From Streptomyces sp. CoH27 (GTDB taxonomy: Bacteria > Actinomycetota > Actinomycetes > Streptomycetales > Streptomycetaceae): a DNA stretch of 55,588 nucleotides. The notes beneath the pieces are model-generated. The model was not told the origin of the DNA. It did no database searches and saw only the letters and a list, made by a program, of their open reading frames with translations. The DNA is taken from NCBI RefSeq assembly GCF_020181035.1, contig NZ_JAIQYY010000011.1, positions 301,403 to 356,990 of the forward strand, in the 5' to 3' direction. Below, one piece after another: positions 42,791-50,920 of the stretch (position 1 is the stretch's first letter; each line of letters opens with the position of its first letter). A program made the translations under genes and the position numbers.

Positions 42791-43537
42791 TCACAGCGCC
42801 CGCGCCCAAGCGCTCACCCGGTCCCCGTGCACGGCGGCGGCCACGACCGCGACGGCGTGCGCGAGCAGCCCCGCGCGCCGGTTGCCCGCCACGACGGCCG
42901 CCCCCAGCGCGGCACCGAGGGCGTGCGCCCCCGTGTCCCCGATCATGGCGCGCTCGCCGAGGTCGTCGGGCAGCACGGCCGCAGCGCCGCCCATCGCGAC
43001 GGCGGCCAGCTCACCGCCCGGCCCCTCGCGCAGCAGCCCCGGCGCCCCGAGCGCCAGCACCGCGCCGAGCGCCCGTCCCGGCCGTACATCGACCAGGTTG
43101 ACGAAGTGGGCGGTCCCCGCGATCACGATCCCGGCGAGCACCTTGTCCGGCGGCCGCTCCTTCAGCAGCGCGCCCGCGACGAGCCCGGCGGCCGATATCC
43201 CGAACAACTTGACGGCACCGCTGGTGACTTCGCCGTCCCGCAGGGCCTTCAGGTGCGCCCGGAACCCACGCCGATGATCCCCCGCGACATCGTCGTACGC
43301 CCCGCACACCCCGGCGGCCAGCACGGCGAGCCCGGCCCCGGGATGCACCCGCGCGGCAGCGACGGCCGTACCCAGCGCCGAGGCGGGCCCGGCATACAGG
43401 TCGACCGTCCGCCCGGCGTAGTTCTTCCGCTCCCAACGCACGGCTCTCCCGGGCAGGCCGGTGCGCAGGAACGCGAAACCGGCCCGGGTGAGCGCGGCGG
43501 ACAGCAGGAAGGAGCGGGACTTTCGGGTGCCGGTCAT
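42791..43537 (-). CDS. MraY/WecA-like membrane glycosyl-1-phosphate transferase, diverged
   Basis: 248 residues with about eight hydrophobic helices. Diverged landmarks of the polyprenyl-phosphate sugar-phosphate transferase superfamily are visible: GAYDD (79-83), where MraY has the Asp pair; HFVNLVDVRPGRAL (144-157), like the Asn-x2-Asn-x-Asp-Gly element; and MIGDTGAHALGA (198-209), like the FMGDTGS motif. It is shorter than MraY (about 320-360). It would load a phospho-sugar onto a lipid carrier. It is separated by 42 nt from recN upstream, with a tandem 23-nt duplication in between, and may be part of a recN-led operon. Confidence 0.65.
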   Translation of the reverse strand: MTGTRKSRSFLLSAALTRAGFAFLRTGLPGRAVRWERKNYAGRTVDLYAGPASALGTAVAAARVHPGAGLAVLAAGVCGAYDDVAGDHRRGFRAHLKALRDGEVTSGAVKLFGISAAGLVAGALLKERPPDKVLAGIVIAGTAHFVNLVDVRPGRALGAVLALGAPGLLREGPGGELAAVAMGGAAAVLPDDLGERAMIGDTGAHALGAALGAAVVAGNRRAGLLAHAVAVVAAAVHGDRVSAWARAL

Positions 43538-43550
43538 CCCGCCACCCTAG

Positions 43551-43596
43551 TTCCCGTCAGAGATCCGCCCGTGTTCCCGTCAGAGATCCGCCCGTG
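43551..43596. repeat. Perfect 23-bp tandem duplication over the recN stop codon
   Basis: The same 23 nt (beginning TTCCCGTCAGAGATCC) occur at 43551-43573 and 43574-43596. The right copy holds the recN stop (43580-43582) and its last codons; the left copy lies downstream of the gene in the gap to the MraY-like gene. Confidence 0.95.
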
Positions 43597-45322
43597 CCGT
43601 CGCCAGCAGTTCCTCGGCGTGGGCGCGGGCCGTCTCGGAGTCCTCCTGGCCGGCCAGCATGCGGGACAGTTCCCGGATCCGTTCCTCGCCCTCCAGGACC
43701 TTCACGCCGGACCGGGTGACGGACCCGTCGTTGGTCTTCTCGACCAGCAGCTGCCGGTCGGCGAACGCGGCGACCTGGGGCAGGTGGGTGACGACGACGA
43801 CCTGCGCGGACTTGGCGAGCTTCGCCAGCCGCCGCCCGATCTCGACCGCGGCCTTGCCGCCGACACCGGCGTCGACCTCGTCGAAGAGGTACGTCGGCAC
43901 CGGGTCGGTGCCCGCGAAGACGACCTCCACCGCCAGCATCACGCGGGACAGCTCACCACCGGAGGCGCCCTTGGCGATGGGCCGCGGCGGGGCACCCGGG
44001 TGCGGGGCGAGGAGCAGTTCGACCTCGTCCGCGCCCGACGGACCGTAGGCGACCGGCCGGCCGCCGACCTCGACGCCGTCGGGGTCCTCGGTCTGCCGGA
44101 TGTCGAAGGACACGCGCGCGTGGGGCATCGCCAGCGAGGCCAGCTCGGCGGTCACCGCGGCGGCGAACCGCTCGGCCGCCTCCGTCCGCGCGTCCGTCAG
44201 CGCCTGTGCGAGACCGCCCAGTTCGGTACGGAGCGCGTCCCGCTCGGCGGCCAGCTCCCCGATCCGCTCGTCGTCGCCGTCCAGCTCGGTCAGCCGCGCG
44301 GCGCTCCGCTCGGCCCACGCCAGCACGGCGTCGATGTCGTCGCCGTACTTGCGCGTGAGGGCGTTGAGAGCCGCCCGGCGCTCCTCCACGACCGCCAGCC
44401 GCAGCGGGTCGGCGTCGAGATCGTCGGCGTACCCCGCCAGCTCACCGGCGACGTCCCCGAGCAGGATCCCGATCTCCCCGATCCGGTCGGCCAGCGCGGC
44501 CAGCGCGGGATCGTGGGCGCGTACGGCCTCCAGGGCCCGGTGCGCGCCCGCGACGAGGGTCGAGGCGTCGATTCCCTCGGGGTCCTCGGGATTGCCCGCG
44601 AGAGCGGCGTGCGCGGCCGTCGCGGCGGACGACAGCGCCTCGGCGTGCCCCAGCCGCTCGGCCTCCTCGGCCAGCTCCACGTCCTCCCCGGCCCGCGGCT
44701 CGACGCCGGCGATCTCATCGAGGCCGTAGCGCAGCATGTCGGCTTCCTGCGCCCGCTCACGCGCGCGCGTGGTGATCTCCTCCAGCTCGGCGGCAACGGC
44801 CCGCAGCCGCCGGTAGGCCTCGGCATACTTCGCCAGCGGTACGGCGACGGCGTCCCCCGCGTACCGGTCCAGCGCCTGCCGCTGCCGGGACAGCTTCAGC
44901 AGCCCCTGCTGATCGGTCTGCCCGTGCACGGCCACCAGCTCGTCGGCCAGCTCGGCGAGCAGCCCCACGGGCACGCTGCGCCCGCCGACGTGCGCCCGCG
45001 AGCGGCCCTCGGCGGAAACGGTACGGCTGATCAGCAGCGCCCCGTCGTCGAGCTCGGCGCCGGCCTCCTCGGCCCGTACGACGACCGGCGCGCCCGAGGG
45101 GACGGTGATCCGCCCCTCCACGACCGCCTTCCCGGCCCCGATCCGCACGAGCGCCGGATCCGCCCGCCCGCCGAGCAGCAGCCCCAGGCTGGTGACCACC
45201 ATGGTCTTGCCCGCACCCGTCTCACCGGTGACGGCGGTGAACCCGGGCGACAGCTCGACGACGGCGTCGTCGATGACCCCGAGCGACCGTATCCGCATCT
45301 CCTCCAACACGGAACAGACCAT
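43580..45322 (-). CDS. recN: DNA repair protein RecN
   Basis: 580 residues from the ATG at 45322. P-loop GETGAGKT is near the N-terminus (about 30-37), a long coiled-coil region (about 150-370) follows, and the C-terminal head has GGELSRVMLAVEVV signature and FDEVDAGVGGKAAVEIG Walker B. An SMC-like protein acting in double-strand break repair. An alternative ATG at 45298 has a ribosome-binding site too close to be used. It begins 39 nt after nadK in the conserved tlyA-nadK-recN operon. Its stop codon is inside a 23-bp tandem duplication. Confidence 0.95.
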   Translation of the reverse strand: MVCSVLEEMRIRSLGVIDDAVVELSPGFTAVTGETGAGKTMVVTSLGLLLGGRADPALVRIGAGKAVVEGRITVPSGAPVVVRAEEAGAELDDGALLISRTVSAEGRSRAHVGGRSVPVGLLAELADELVAVHGQTDQQGLLKLSRQRQALDRYAGDAVAVPLAKYAEAYRRLRAVAAELEEITTRARERAQEADMLRYGLDEIAGVEPRAGEDVELAEEAERLGHAEALSSAATAAHAALAGNPEDPEGIDASTLVAGAHRALEAVRAHDPALAALADRIGEIGILLGDVAGELAGYADDLDADPLRLAVVEERRAALNALTRKYGDDIDAVLAWAERSAARLTELDGDDERIGELAAERDALRTELGGLAQALTDARTEAAERFAAAVTAELASLAMPHARVSFDIRQTEDPDGVEVGGRPVAYGPSGADEVELLLAPHPGAPPRPIAKGASGGELSRVMLAVEVVFAGTDPVPTYLFDEVDAGVGGKAAVEIGRRLAKLAKSAQVVVVTHLPQVAAFADRQLLVEKTNDGSVTRSGVKVLEGEERIRELSRMLAGQEDSETARAHAEELLATARADL

Positions 45323-45361
45323 ACGAGGTCCGGGGCGGGGAGTGCACACAGGCTGCCTGTC

Positions 45362-46279
45362 TCACTCCGTCGAGTGGTGAGGCGCCCCCCGCCATCCCGT
45401 CGTCGGCAACGCGAATTTCGCCACCAACCGGTCCGTGAACGACGAGTGGTGCAGCCGGGCCAGCCGCACCGGCACCGCCCCCCGCCGCACCTCCACCCGC
45501 GCCCCGGGCGGCAGCTCCACGGTCCGCCGCCCGTCGCACCACAGCACCCCCGGCGGGATGTGCGGCAGAACCTCCACGGCCAGCACGGAGTCCGGCGAGG
45601 TCACCAGCGGCTTGGCGAACAGCGCGTGCGCGCTGATCGGCACCATCAGCAGCGCCTCCACCTCCGGCCACACCACCGGCCCGCCGGCGGAGAAGGCGTA
45701 CGCCGTGGACCCGGTCGGCGTGGACAGCACGACACCGTCGCAGCCGAACCCCGTCACCGGGCGCCCGTCGATCTCCAGCACGACTTCCAGCAGCTTCTCG
45801 GCGCCGGCCTTCTGCACGGCCGCCTCGTTCAGCGCCCAGTCGGTGTGCACGATGTCCCCGTTGCGGTGCACCACGACGTCGACGGTCATCCGCTCCTCGA
45901 CCTCGTACGACCGCGCCACCACCCGGTCGACCACCCGATCGAGGTCGTCGCGCTCGGCCTCCGCGAGGAATCCCACCCGTCCGAGGTTGACGCCGAGCAT
46001 CGGCACCCCGGACGCCCGGGCGAACTCGGCGCCCCGCAGCAGCGTTCCGTCGCCGCCGAGGACGATCAGCAGCTCGCACCCGTCGAGGCAGTCCGGTGTC
46101 GCCTCCTTGACCAGCCCCACCTCCTCGGGCAGCGGCAGGTCGCGCGCCTCCTCCTCCAGCACCCGCACCCCGATGCCATGCCGGAGCAGCCCCTTGACGA
46201 CGAGTTCCGCACTGCGGATCGCCGCGGGCCGCCCGGTGTGGGCGAGCAGGAAAACAGTACGCGCCAGGTTCTGTGTCAA
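45362..46279 (-). CDS. nadK: NAD kinase
   Basis: 305 residues. GGDGT (75-79) in LLIVLGGDGTLLRGAEF and the glycine-rich TGFGCDGVVLSTPTGSTAYAFSAGGPVV are the NAD kinase signatures. It makes NADP from NAD. The start is a TTG overlapping the tlyA stop by 4 nt (TTGA), so translation is coupled to tlyA. Typical length and place in the tlyA-nadK-recN operon. Confidence 0.96.
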   Translation of the reverse strand: MTQNLARTVFLLAHTGRPAAIRSAELVVKGLLRHGIGVRVLEEEARDLPLPEEVGLVKEATPDCLDGCELLIVLGGDGTLLRGAEFARASGVPMLGVNLGRVGFLAEAERDDLDRVVDRVVARSYEVEERMTVDVVVHRNGDIVHTDWALNEAAVQKAGAEKLLEVVLEIDGRPVTGFGCDGVVLSTPTGSTAYAFSAGGPVVWPEVEALLMVPISAHALFAKPLVTSPDSVLAVEVLPHIPPGVLWCDGRRTVELPPGARVEVRRGAVPVRLARLHHSSFTDRLVAKFALPTTGWRGAPHHSTE

Positions 46280-47091
46280 CGCGGCCCCTCCGCCACTGCA
46301 CGGTCGACGTCGGCCGGGTCCAGGCGGGGAGCCCCGGACCGCAGCCAGAGAAAGTACTCGACATTGCCCGAGGGCCCGGGCAGCGGACTCGCGGTGACAC
46401 CACGCACCCCGAGCCCCAGCTCCCAGGCCTTCTCGGCCACTGCCCGCACGGCCTCCGCCCGCAGCTGCGGACTCCGTACGACACCCCCGCTACCGAGCCG
46501 TTCCTTGCCCACTTCGAACTGCGGCTTGACCATCATCACCAGGTCGGCGTCCGGCTTCACGCACCGCTTGAGGGCCGGCAGCACCAGCCCGAGCGGGATG
46601 AAGGACAGATCACCCACGACAAGATCCACAGCTTCCCCATCGATCGCGTCGAGCGTCAACTCCCTTACGTTCGTACGATCCTTGACGGTGACGCGTTCAT
46701 CGTTCTGCAGAGACCAGGCGAGCTGGCCGTAGCCGACGTCCACGGCGACGACGTGCGCGGCGCCCGCGCGCAGCAGCACGTCGGTGAAGCCGCCGGTGGA
46801 CGCACCGGCGTCCAGCGCGCGCCGGCCCTCGACCACGAGCCCCTGCGGGACGAAGGCCTTGAACGCGCCGGCGAGCTTGTGGCCGCCCCGGGAAACGTAG
46901 TCGGGGTCGCTGTCGTCGGCCTGGACGACGATCGCCGCGGCCGTCTCCACCTGCGTGGCCGGCTTGGTCGCCACGGTCCTGCCGACGGTGACCCGCCCGG
47001 CGGCGATCAGCTGGCTGGCGTGCTCGCGCGAGCGCGCGAGCTTCCGGCGGACCAGCTCCGCGTCCAGACGACGGCGTGCGACTCCTGCCAC
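46276..47091 (-). CDS. tlyA: TlyA-family rRNA methyltransferase/haemolysin
   Basis: 271 residues. An N-terminal S4 RNA-binding domain (about 8-62, LDAELVRRKLARSREHASQLIAAGRV) precedes an FtsJ-type methyltransferase domain starting VSRGGHKLAGAFKAF and ALDAGASTGGFTDVLLRAGA, the AdoMet site. In M. tuberculosis TlyA 2'-O-methylates 16S and 23S rRNA. The GTG at 47091 lacks a good ribosome-binding site. The preceding small gene ends 64 nt upstream; a 5-bp hairpin lies between. Confidence 0.95.
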   Translation of the reverse strand: MAGVARRRLDAELVRRKLARSREHASQLIAAGRVTVGRTVATKPATQVETAAAIVVQADDSDPDYVSRGGHKLAGAFKAFVPQGLVVEGRRALDAGASTGGFTDVLLRAGAAHVVAVDVGYGQLAWSLQNDERVTVKDRTNVRELTLDAIDGEAVDLVVGDLSFIPLGLVLPALKRCVKPDADLVMMVKPQFEVGKERLGSGGVVRSPQLRAEAVRAVAEKAWELGLGVRGVTASPLPGPSGNVEYFLWLRSGAPRLDPADVDRAVAEGPR

Positions 47092-47155
47092 GTTCGGTTC
47101 AGCTCCTGCTTTTGTTCTCTGTTACGGCCATTCAAAAGGTGTGACCCGAAGGGTC

Positions 47156-47443
47156 TCATTGGGGGGCGGCGGTCGGGTGACGGGTGGGAGCCGGAGGTCC
47201 CGGGCGGGCGTCGAGCGCGGTGAGCGCGTCGCGCAGCCCCCCATGTACATCCTCGTACACCTCGACGTGTCCGTCGGTGGCGAGGTGGTCGGTGTCGGCG
47301 AGCCGGTCGAGCTGGGCGTCGACCTCGGCGTTGCCGGTGGGGGCGCGCGGGACGTTCAGGGGGGCGGGCGCGGCCGGATCGTACGCCTCCGCCGCTTCCC
47401 GCGCCTCCGCGGGGATCTCCGTCTCCGGTACCGAGTCGCTCAT
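47156..47443 (-). CDS. Small hypothetical protein
   Basis: 95 residues, acidic N-terminus (MSDSVPETEIPAEAREAAEAYDP) and a short amphipathic helix NAEVDAQLDRLADTDHLATDGHVEVYEDVHGGLRDAL, ending in a Pro/Ala tail. No known family. It lies just upstream of tlyA, on the same strand, and diverges from the SCP2 gene. Third-position G+C is high, supporting a real gene. Function unknown; it may be co-expressed with tlyA. Confidence 0.65.
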   Translation of the reverse strand: MSDSVPETEIPAEAREAAEAYDPAAPAPLNVPRAPTGNAEVDAQLDRLADTDHLATDGHVEVYEDVHGGLRDALTALDARPGPPAPTRHPTAAPQ

Positions 47444-47485
47444 GCCCCGACGCTATCGCGAACCGCTGGGGTACCGTCGGGGGCG

Positions 47486-47833
47486 ATGGCCACGATCGAG
47501 GAGTGCCGCGCCGCACTGGGCAAGCTTTCGGACAACATGCAGGGCGCCGAGGGCGACGTCCGGGCGGCCGCCGCCCTGGACCGCTCGGTGACCTGTCACA
47601 TCACCGACCTGGACGTCACCTTCGTCGGCCGGATGACCAACGGCCGGATCGAGGTGGACGACACCCACCCCGGCCCGCCGCACGACAAGGCGCAGATCAG
47701 GCTCGCCATGGCCGGGGACGACCTGGTGGCCCTGGTGGGCGGCGAGCTGAACTTCGCGACCGCCTGGGGCAGAGGCCGGGTGCGGCTGGAGGCGAGCCTG
47801 CTGGACCTGTTCCGGCTCAGGAAGCTGCTGTGA
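47486..47833 (+). CDS. SCP2 sterol-binding domain protein
   Basis: 115 residues, a single SCP2-like domain: LDRSVTCHITDLDVTFVGRMTNGRIEV, the beta sheet, and LAMAGDDLVALVGGELNFATAWGRGRVRLEASLLDLFRLRKLL, the lipid-binding core with the SGKLK-like helix. Such small proteins bind hydrophobic ligands in the cytoplasm. The ATG at 47486 has no spaced ribosome-binding site; TACCGT ends 8 nt before it, so a leaderless start is possible. The last codons and stop lie in the first unit of a 26-bp triple tandem repeat. Confidence 0.88.
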   Translation: MATIEECRAALGKLSDNMQGAEGDVRAAAALDRSVTCHITDLDVTFVGRMTNGRIEVDDTHPGPPHDKAQIRLAMAGDDLVALVGGELNFATAWGRGRVRLEASLLDLFRLRKLL

Positions 47834-47887
47834 CCTTCCGGCTCAAGTAGCTGCTGTGACCTTCCGGCTCAGGTAGCTGCTGTGACC
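47810..47887. repeat. 26-bp tandem repeat, three copies, over two convergent stop codons
   Basis: Three consecutive 26-nt units (47810-47835, 47836-47861, 47862-47887) beginning TTCCGGCTCA and ending GCTGCTGTGACC differ at one to three positions. The stop of SCP2 (47831-47833) is in unit 1; the stop of the minus-strand ATPase (47869-47871) is in unit 3; unit 2 is the complete gap between them. Confidence 0.95.
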
Positions 47888-48735
47888 CGCGCCTTCCTGG
47901 CCGCCGGGACGACGAGCGGGGTGCCCGTCTCCGGGTCGTCGATGATCTGGCAGCGCAGTCCGAAGACCTCCTCGACCAGCTCGGCCGTGACGATGTCGTT
48001 CGGGGCACCCTCGGCGACGACCTCGCCGCCGCGCAGGGCGATCAGGTGGGTGGCGTAGCGGGCCGCGTGGTTGAGGTCGTGCAGCACGGCCACCAGCGTG
48101 CGCCCCTGCTCCTCGTGCAGCTCGGCGCACAGGTCGAGGACGTCGATCTGGTGCTGGATGTCGAGGTAGGTGGTCGGCTCGTCCAGGAGCAGCAGCGGGG
48201 TCTGCTGGGCCAGCGCCATGGCGATCCACACCCGCTGGCGCTGCCCGCCGGACAGCTCGTCGACGTACCGGTCGGCCAGCCCGTCGACCCCGGTCTGCCG
48301 CATGGACTCCTGTACGACCCGCTCGTCCTCGGCCGACCACTGGCGCAGCAGGCCCTGGCGCGGGTAGCGGCCGCGGCCCACGAGGTCGGCGACGGTGATG
48401 CCGTCGGGCGCGATGGACGACTGCGGCAGCAGGCCGAGGGTCCGGGCGACTTTCTTCGCGGGCATCGACTGGATGACCTGCCCGTCGAGCAGTACCCGGC
48501 CCTCGCTGGGCCTGAGCATCCGCGACAGCGCCCGCAGCAGCGTCGACTTGCCGCATGCGTTCGGGCCGACGATCACCGTGAAGGAGTTGTCGGGGATCTC
48601 CACCGACAGCTGTTCGGCGATGACGCGCTGGTCGTAGGCGAGGGTGACGTTCTCGGCGGACAGGCGGTTCACAGTGCTCCTCGGGGTGTTCGGGTTCGTG
48701 CCGCGCGCATCCGACCCGCCGTGCATGCGCTTCAT
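47869..48735 (-). CDS. Siderophore ABC transporter ATP-binding protein (FecE type)
   Basis: 288 residues. Walker A GPNACGKST, signature ELSGGQRQRVWIAMALAQ, Walker B LLLLDEPTTYLD and H-switch VLHDLNHAARY are those of the iron-siderophore/B12 group. It energises the two FecCD-type permeases encoded just upstream. The ATG at 48735 overlaps the stop of the second permease (ATGA). The last codons fall in the 26-bp tandem repeat shared with the SCP2 gene. Confidence 0.95.
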   Translation of the reverse strand: MKRMHGGSDARGTNPNTPRSTVNRLSAENVTLAYDQRVIAEQLSVEIPDNSFTVIVGPNACGKSTLLRALSRMLRPSEGRVLLDGQVIQSMPAKKVARTLGLLPQSSIAPDGITVADLVGRGRYPRQGLLRQWSAEDERVVQESMRQTGVDGLADRYVDELSGGQRQRVWIAMALAQQTPLLLLDEPTTYLDIQHQIDVLDLCAELHEEQGRTLVAVLHDLNHAARYATHLIALRGGEVVAEGAPNDIVTAELVEEVFGLRCQIIDDPETGTPLVVPAARKARVTAAT

Positions 48736-49826
48736 ATCCGGCCCGCCCTGCGCTCGGTGACCAGCAGCCACAGCAGATAGCCGCCGCCGAGGACGCCGGT
48801 GACCACGCCGACGGGCAGCTGGTCGGCGCCGAAGAGGCGCTGGGAGGCCCAGTCGGCGGCGACCAGCAGGGCGGCGCCCATGCAGAGGGAGGGCACGAGG
48901 TTCGGGCCCGGCGAGCGGGTCAGGCGCCGGGCGAGCTGCGGTGCGGTGAGCGCGACGAAACTGACGGGGCCGGCGGCCGCGGTGGCGGCGGCGGTGAGCA
49001 GCACGGCGGAGACCATCAGCACCAGCCGGACGCGCTGCACACGCACCCCGAGGGCGTTCGCGACGTCGTCGCCCATCTCCATCATCCGAAGGCCGCGCGC
49101 GTTGGCGAGGACCAGCGGGACGAGGACCGCGCACAGGGCGAGCAGTGGCCAGACCTGGTCCCAGTCCCGGCCGTTGAGGGAGCCTGTCATCCACACGACC
49201 GCGCGGGCCGCGTCGACCAGGTCGGCCTTGGTGAGCAGATAGCCGTTGACCGCGGTCGCGATCGTGGAGACACCGATACCGACCAGGACCAGTCGGTATC
49301 CGTGCACGCCCTGCTTCCAGGCGAGCAGATAGATGGCGCACCCGGTCACCAGGCCGCCGACCAGCGCACCGAAGGTGACCTGAGCGGAGGTGCCGGACAT
49401 CAGCACGATCACGACCAGCGCACCGGCCGTCGACCCCTGTGACAGACCGAGGACGTCCGGACTGCCCAGCGGATTGCGGGAGACGGACTGGAACAGCGCA
49501 CCGCCGAGACCGAGCGAGGCGCCGACCAGCAGACCGACCAGCACGCGCGGCAGCCGCAGCTCGTTCACGATGAAGTCCTGGTACGCGGTGCCGCTCCCGG
49601 CGAGGGTCTTCAGCACGTCGGCCGCCGGAATCCCCGCGTCGCCGGTGCCGATCAGCGCGACACCGGCCGCGCAGGCGGCGGCCAGCAGCAGGACGACGAC
49701 GATCAGGGCACGCGGGTCCACGCGAAGGGAGAACCCGCCGGGAGTGCGCACGGCACGGCTCGCGGTCCGGCTTGTGGACCGGCTCGTGGACCGGCTCGTG
49801 GACCGGCTCGTGGAGTGGGTCTTCAC
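48732..49826 (-). CDS. Siderophore ABC transporter permease (FecCD family), second subunit
   Basis: 364 residues. The N-terminus is a hydrophilic STSR-repeat segment (about 3-20) encoded by a 12-nt tandem repeat, then about nine membrane helices. FecCD signatures are RLPRVLVGLLVGASLGLGGALFQSVSRNPLGSPDVLG and GPVSFVALTAPQLARRLTRSPGPNLVPSLCMGA. It pairs with the permease encoded upstream. The GTG at 49826 overlaps the stop of that gene by 4 nt. A longer open frame upstream is not coding. Confidence 0.94.
   Translation of the reverse strand: MKTHSTSRSTSRSTSRSTSRTASRAVRTPGGFSLRVDPRALIVVVLLLAAACAAGVALIGTGDAGIPAADVLKTLAGSGTAYQDFIVNELRLPRVLVGLLVGASLGLGGALFQSVSRNPLGSPDVLGLSQGSTAGALVVIVLMSGTSAQVTFGALVGGLVTGCAIYLLAWKQGVHGYRLVLVGIGVSTIATAVNGYLLTKADLVDAARAVVWMTGSLNGRDWDQVWPLLALCAVLVPLVLANARGLRMMEMGDDVANALGVRVQRVRLVLMVSAVLLTAAATAAAGPVSFVALTAPQLARRLTRSPGPNLVPSLCMGAALLVAADWASQRLFGADQLPVGVVTGVLGGGYLLWLLVTERRAGRI
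49767..49814. repeat. 12-nt tandem repeat, four copies, in the permease N-terminus
   Basis: CCGGCTTGTGGA (49767-49778) and three copies of CCGGCTCGTGGA (49779-49814) encode the repeated Ser-Thr-Ser-Arg units at the N-terminus of the second FecCD permease. Confidence 0.9.
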
Positions 49827-50866
49827 AGCTGGGCCGTCCTCCGCCGTCGTACGAGAAAGATGAAGACCGGGCCACCGATCAGAGCGGTGACGATGCCGAC
49901 CTGGAGCTCCGAGGGACGGGCCACGACCCGGCCGAGGACATCGGCGCCGAGCAGCAGAACGGGCGACAGAACCGTGGCGTACGGCAGGATCCAGCGCAGG
50001 TCGGGGCCGGTGAAGGAGCGCACGACGTGCGGCACCATCAGGCCGACGAACACGATCGGGCCGCAGGCGGCGGTCGCGGCACCGCAGAGCACGGTGGCGG
50101 CCAGCATGGCGAGCGCACGGGTGCGGCCCAGGTGGGCGCCGAGGGCGCGGGCCGTGTCGTCGCCCATCGCCACGGCGTTCAGCGGCCGGGCCAGCCCGAG
50201 CGCGAGGAGCATGCCGGCCGCGAGGAAGGGCAGCACCTGCAGGATGGTGGAGTTCGTGGCCGAGGCCAGCGAACCCACCGTCCAGAAGCGCATCTTGCCC
50301 AGGGCCGCGTCGTCCATGATCATCACGGCCTGGAGATAGCCGTACAGGGCCGCGCTGATGGCCGTACCGGCGAGCGCCAGCCGGACCGGGGTGGCGCCCC
50401 GGCTGCCGCCGAGGAACCACACCAGCGCGCCGACCGCCGCCGCGCCGAGGAAGGCGAACCACACGTAGCCGGTCAGGCTGGTGACGCCGAGATAGGTGAT
50501 GGCGGTGACGACGGCGGCCGAGGCACCGGCGTTGATCCCGAGCAGCCCGGGATCGGCCAGCGGATTACGGGTGAGCGCCTGGAGCACGGCACCGGACAGA
50601 CCGAGCGCGGCACCGGCCAGCAGACCGAGCACCGTGCGCGAGAGCCGCTCGTCCACGACGACGTCGCCGTACGTCCCCCTGTCATGGAACAGGCCGTGCC
50701 AGACCTGGTCCGGCGAGAGCGCCTTCGCCCCGATCGCGATGCTCGCCAGGGCGACGAGCACCAGGACCGCGACGGAGAGCAGGAGCCCAAGGGCCCGTAC
50801 CGCCTTGCGACTTGGGGGCGCGGGGGCGGTCTCCGCGCGCTGTTCCGGAGGACTGTCGACCAACAC
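49823..50866 (-). CDS. Siderophore ABC transporter permease (FecCD family), first subunit
   Basis: 347 residues, about nine membrane helices. Signature segments RTVLGLLAGAALGLSGAVLQALTRNPLADPGLLGINAG (about 72-110) and CGPIVFVGLMVPHVVRSFTGPDLRWILPYATVLS near the C-terminus. It starts at GTG 50866 with no ribosome-binding site, 5 nt downstream of an iron box that overlaps its probable -10. So the transcript is probably near-leaderless and iron-repressed. First gene of the three-gene operon. No solute-binding protein gene is adjacent. Confidence 0.94.
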   Translation of the reverse strand: MLVDSPPEQRAETAPAPPSRKAVRALGLLLSVAVLVLVALASIAIGAKALSPDQVWHGLFHDRGTYGDVVVDERLSRTVLGLLAGAALGLSGAVLQALTRNPLADPGLLGINAGASAAVVTAITYLGVTSLTGYVWFAFLGAAAVGALVWFLGGSRGATPVRLALAGTAISAALYGYLQAVMIMDDAALGKMRFWTVGSLASATNSTILQVLPFLAAGMLLALGLARPLNAVAMGDDTARALGAHLGRTRALAMLAATVLCGAATAACGPIVFVGLMVPHVVRSFTGPDLRWILPYATVLSPVLLLGADVLGRVVARPSELQVGIVTALIGGPVFIFLVRRRRTAQL

Positions 50867-50870
50867 GAGG

Positions 50871-50889
50871 TTAGGTTAGCCTACCCTCG
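50871..50889. promoter_or_regulatory. Iron box (DtxR/IdeR/DmdR-type operator)
   Basis: TTAGGTTAGCCTACCCTCG matches the iron-box consensus TTAGGTTAGSCTAACCTAA at about 15-16 of 19 positions, with the left half perfect. It sits directly upstream of the first permease start on the minus strand, overlapping a TAGGCT -10 candidate (50878-50883). With iron, the regulator would bind and block transcription of the transporter. Confidence 0.8.
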
Positions 50890-50920
50890 CTACCGATCTC
50901 GATCCCTGGGTGCGTAAGCG

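Noticed and set aside
47869..49875. Long minus-strand frame extending the FecE-type ATPase upstream
   Set aside because: The upstream part overlaps the permease gene in a different frame; the ATGA overlap at 48732-48735 sets the start.
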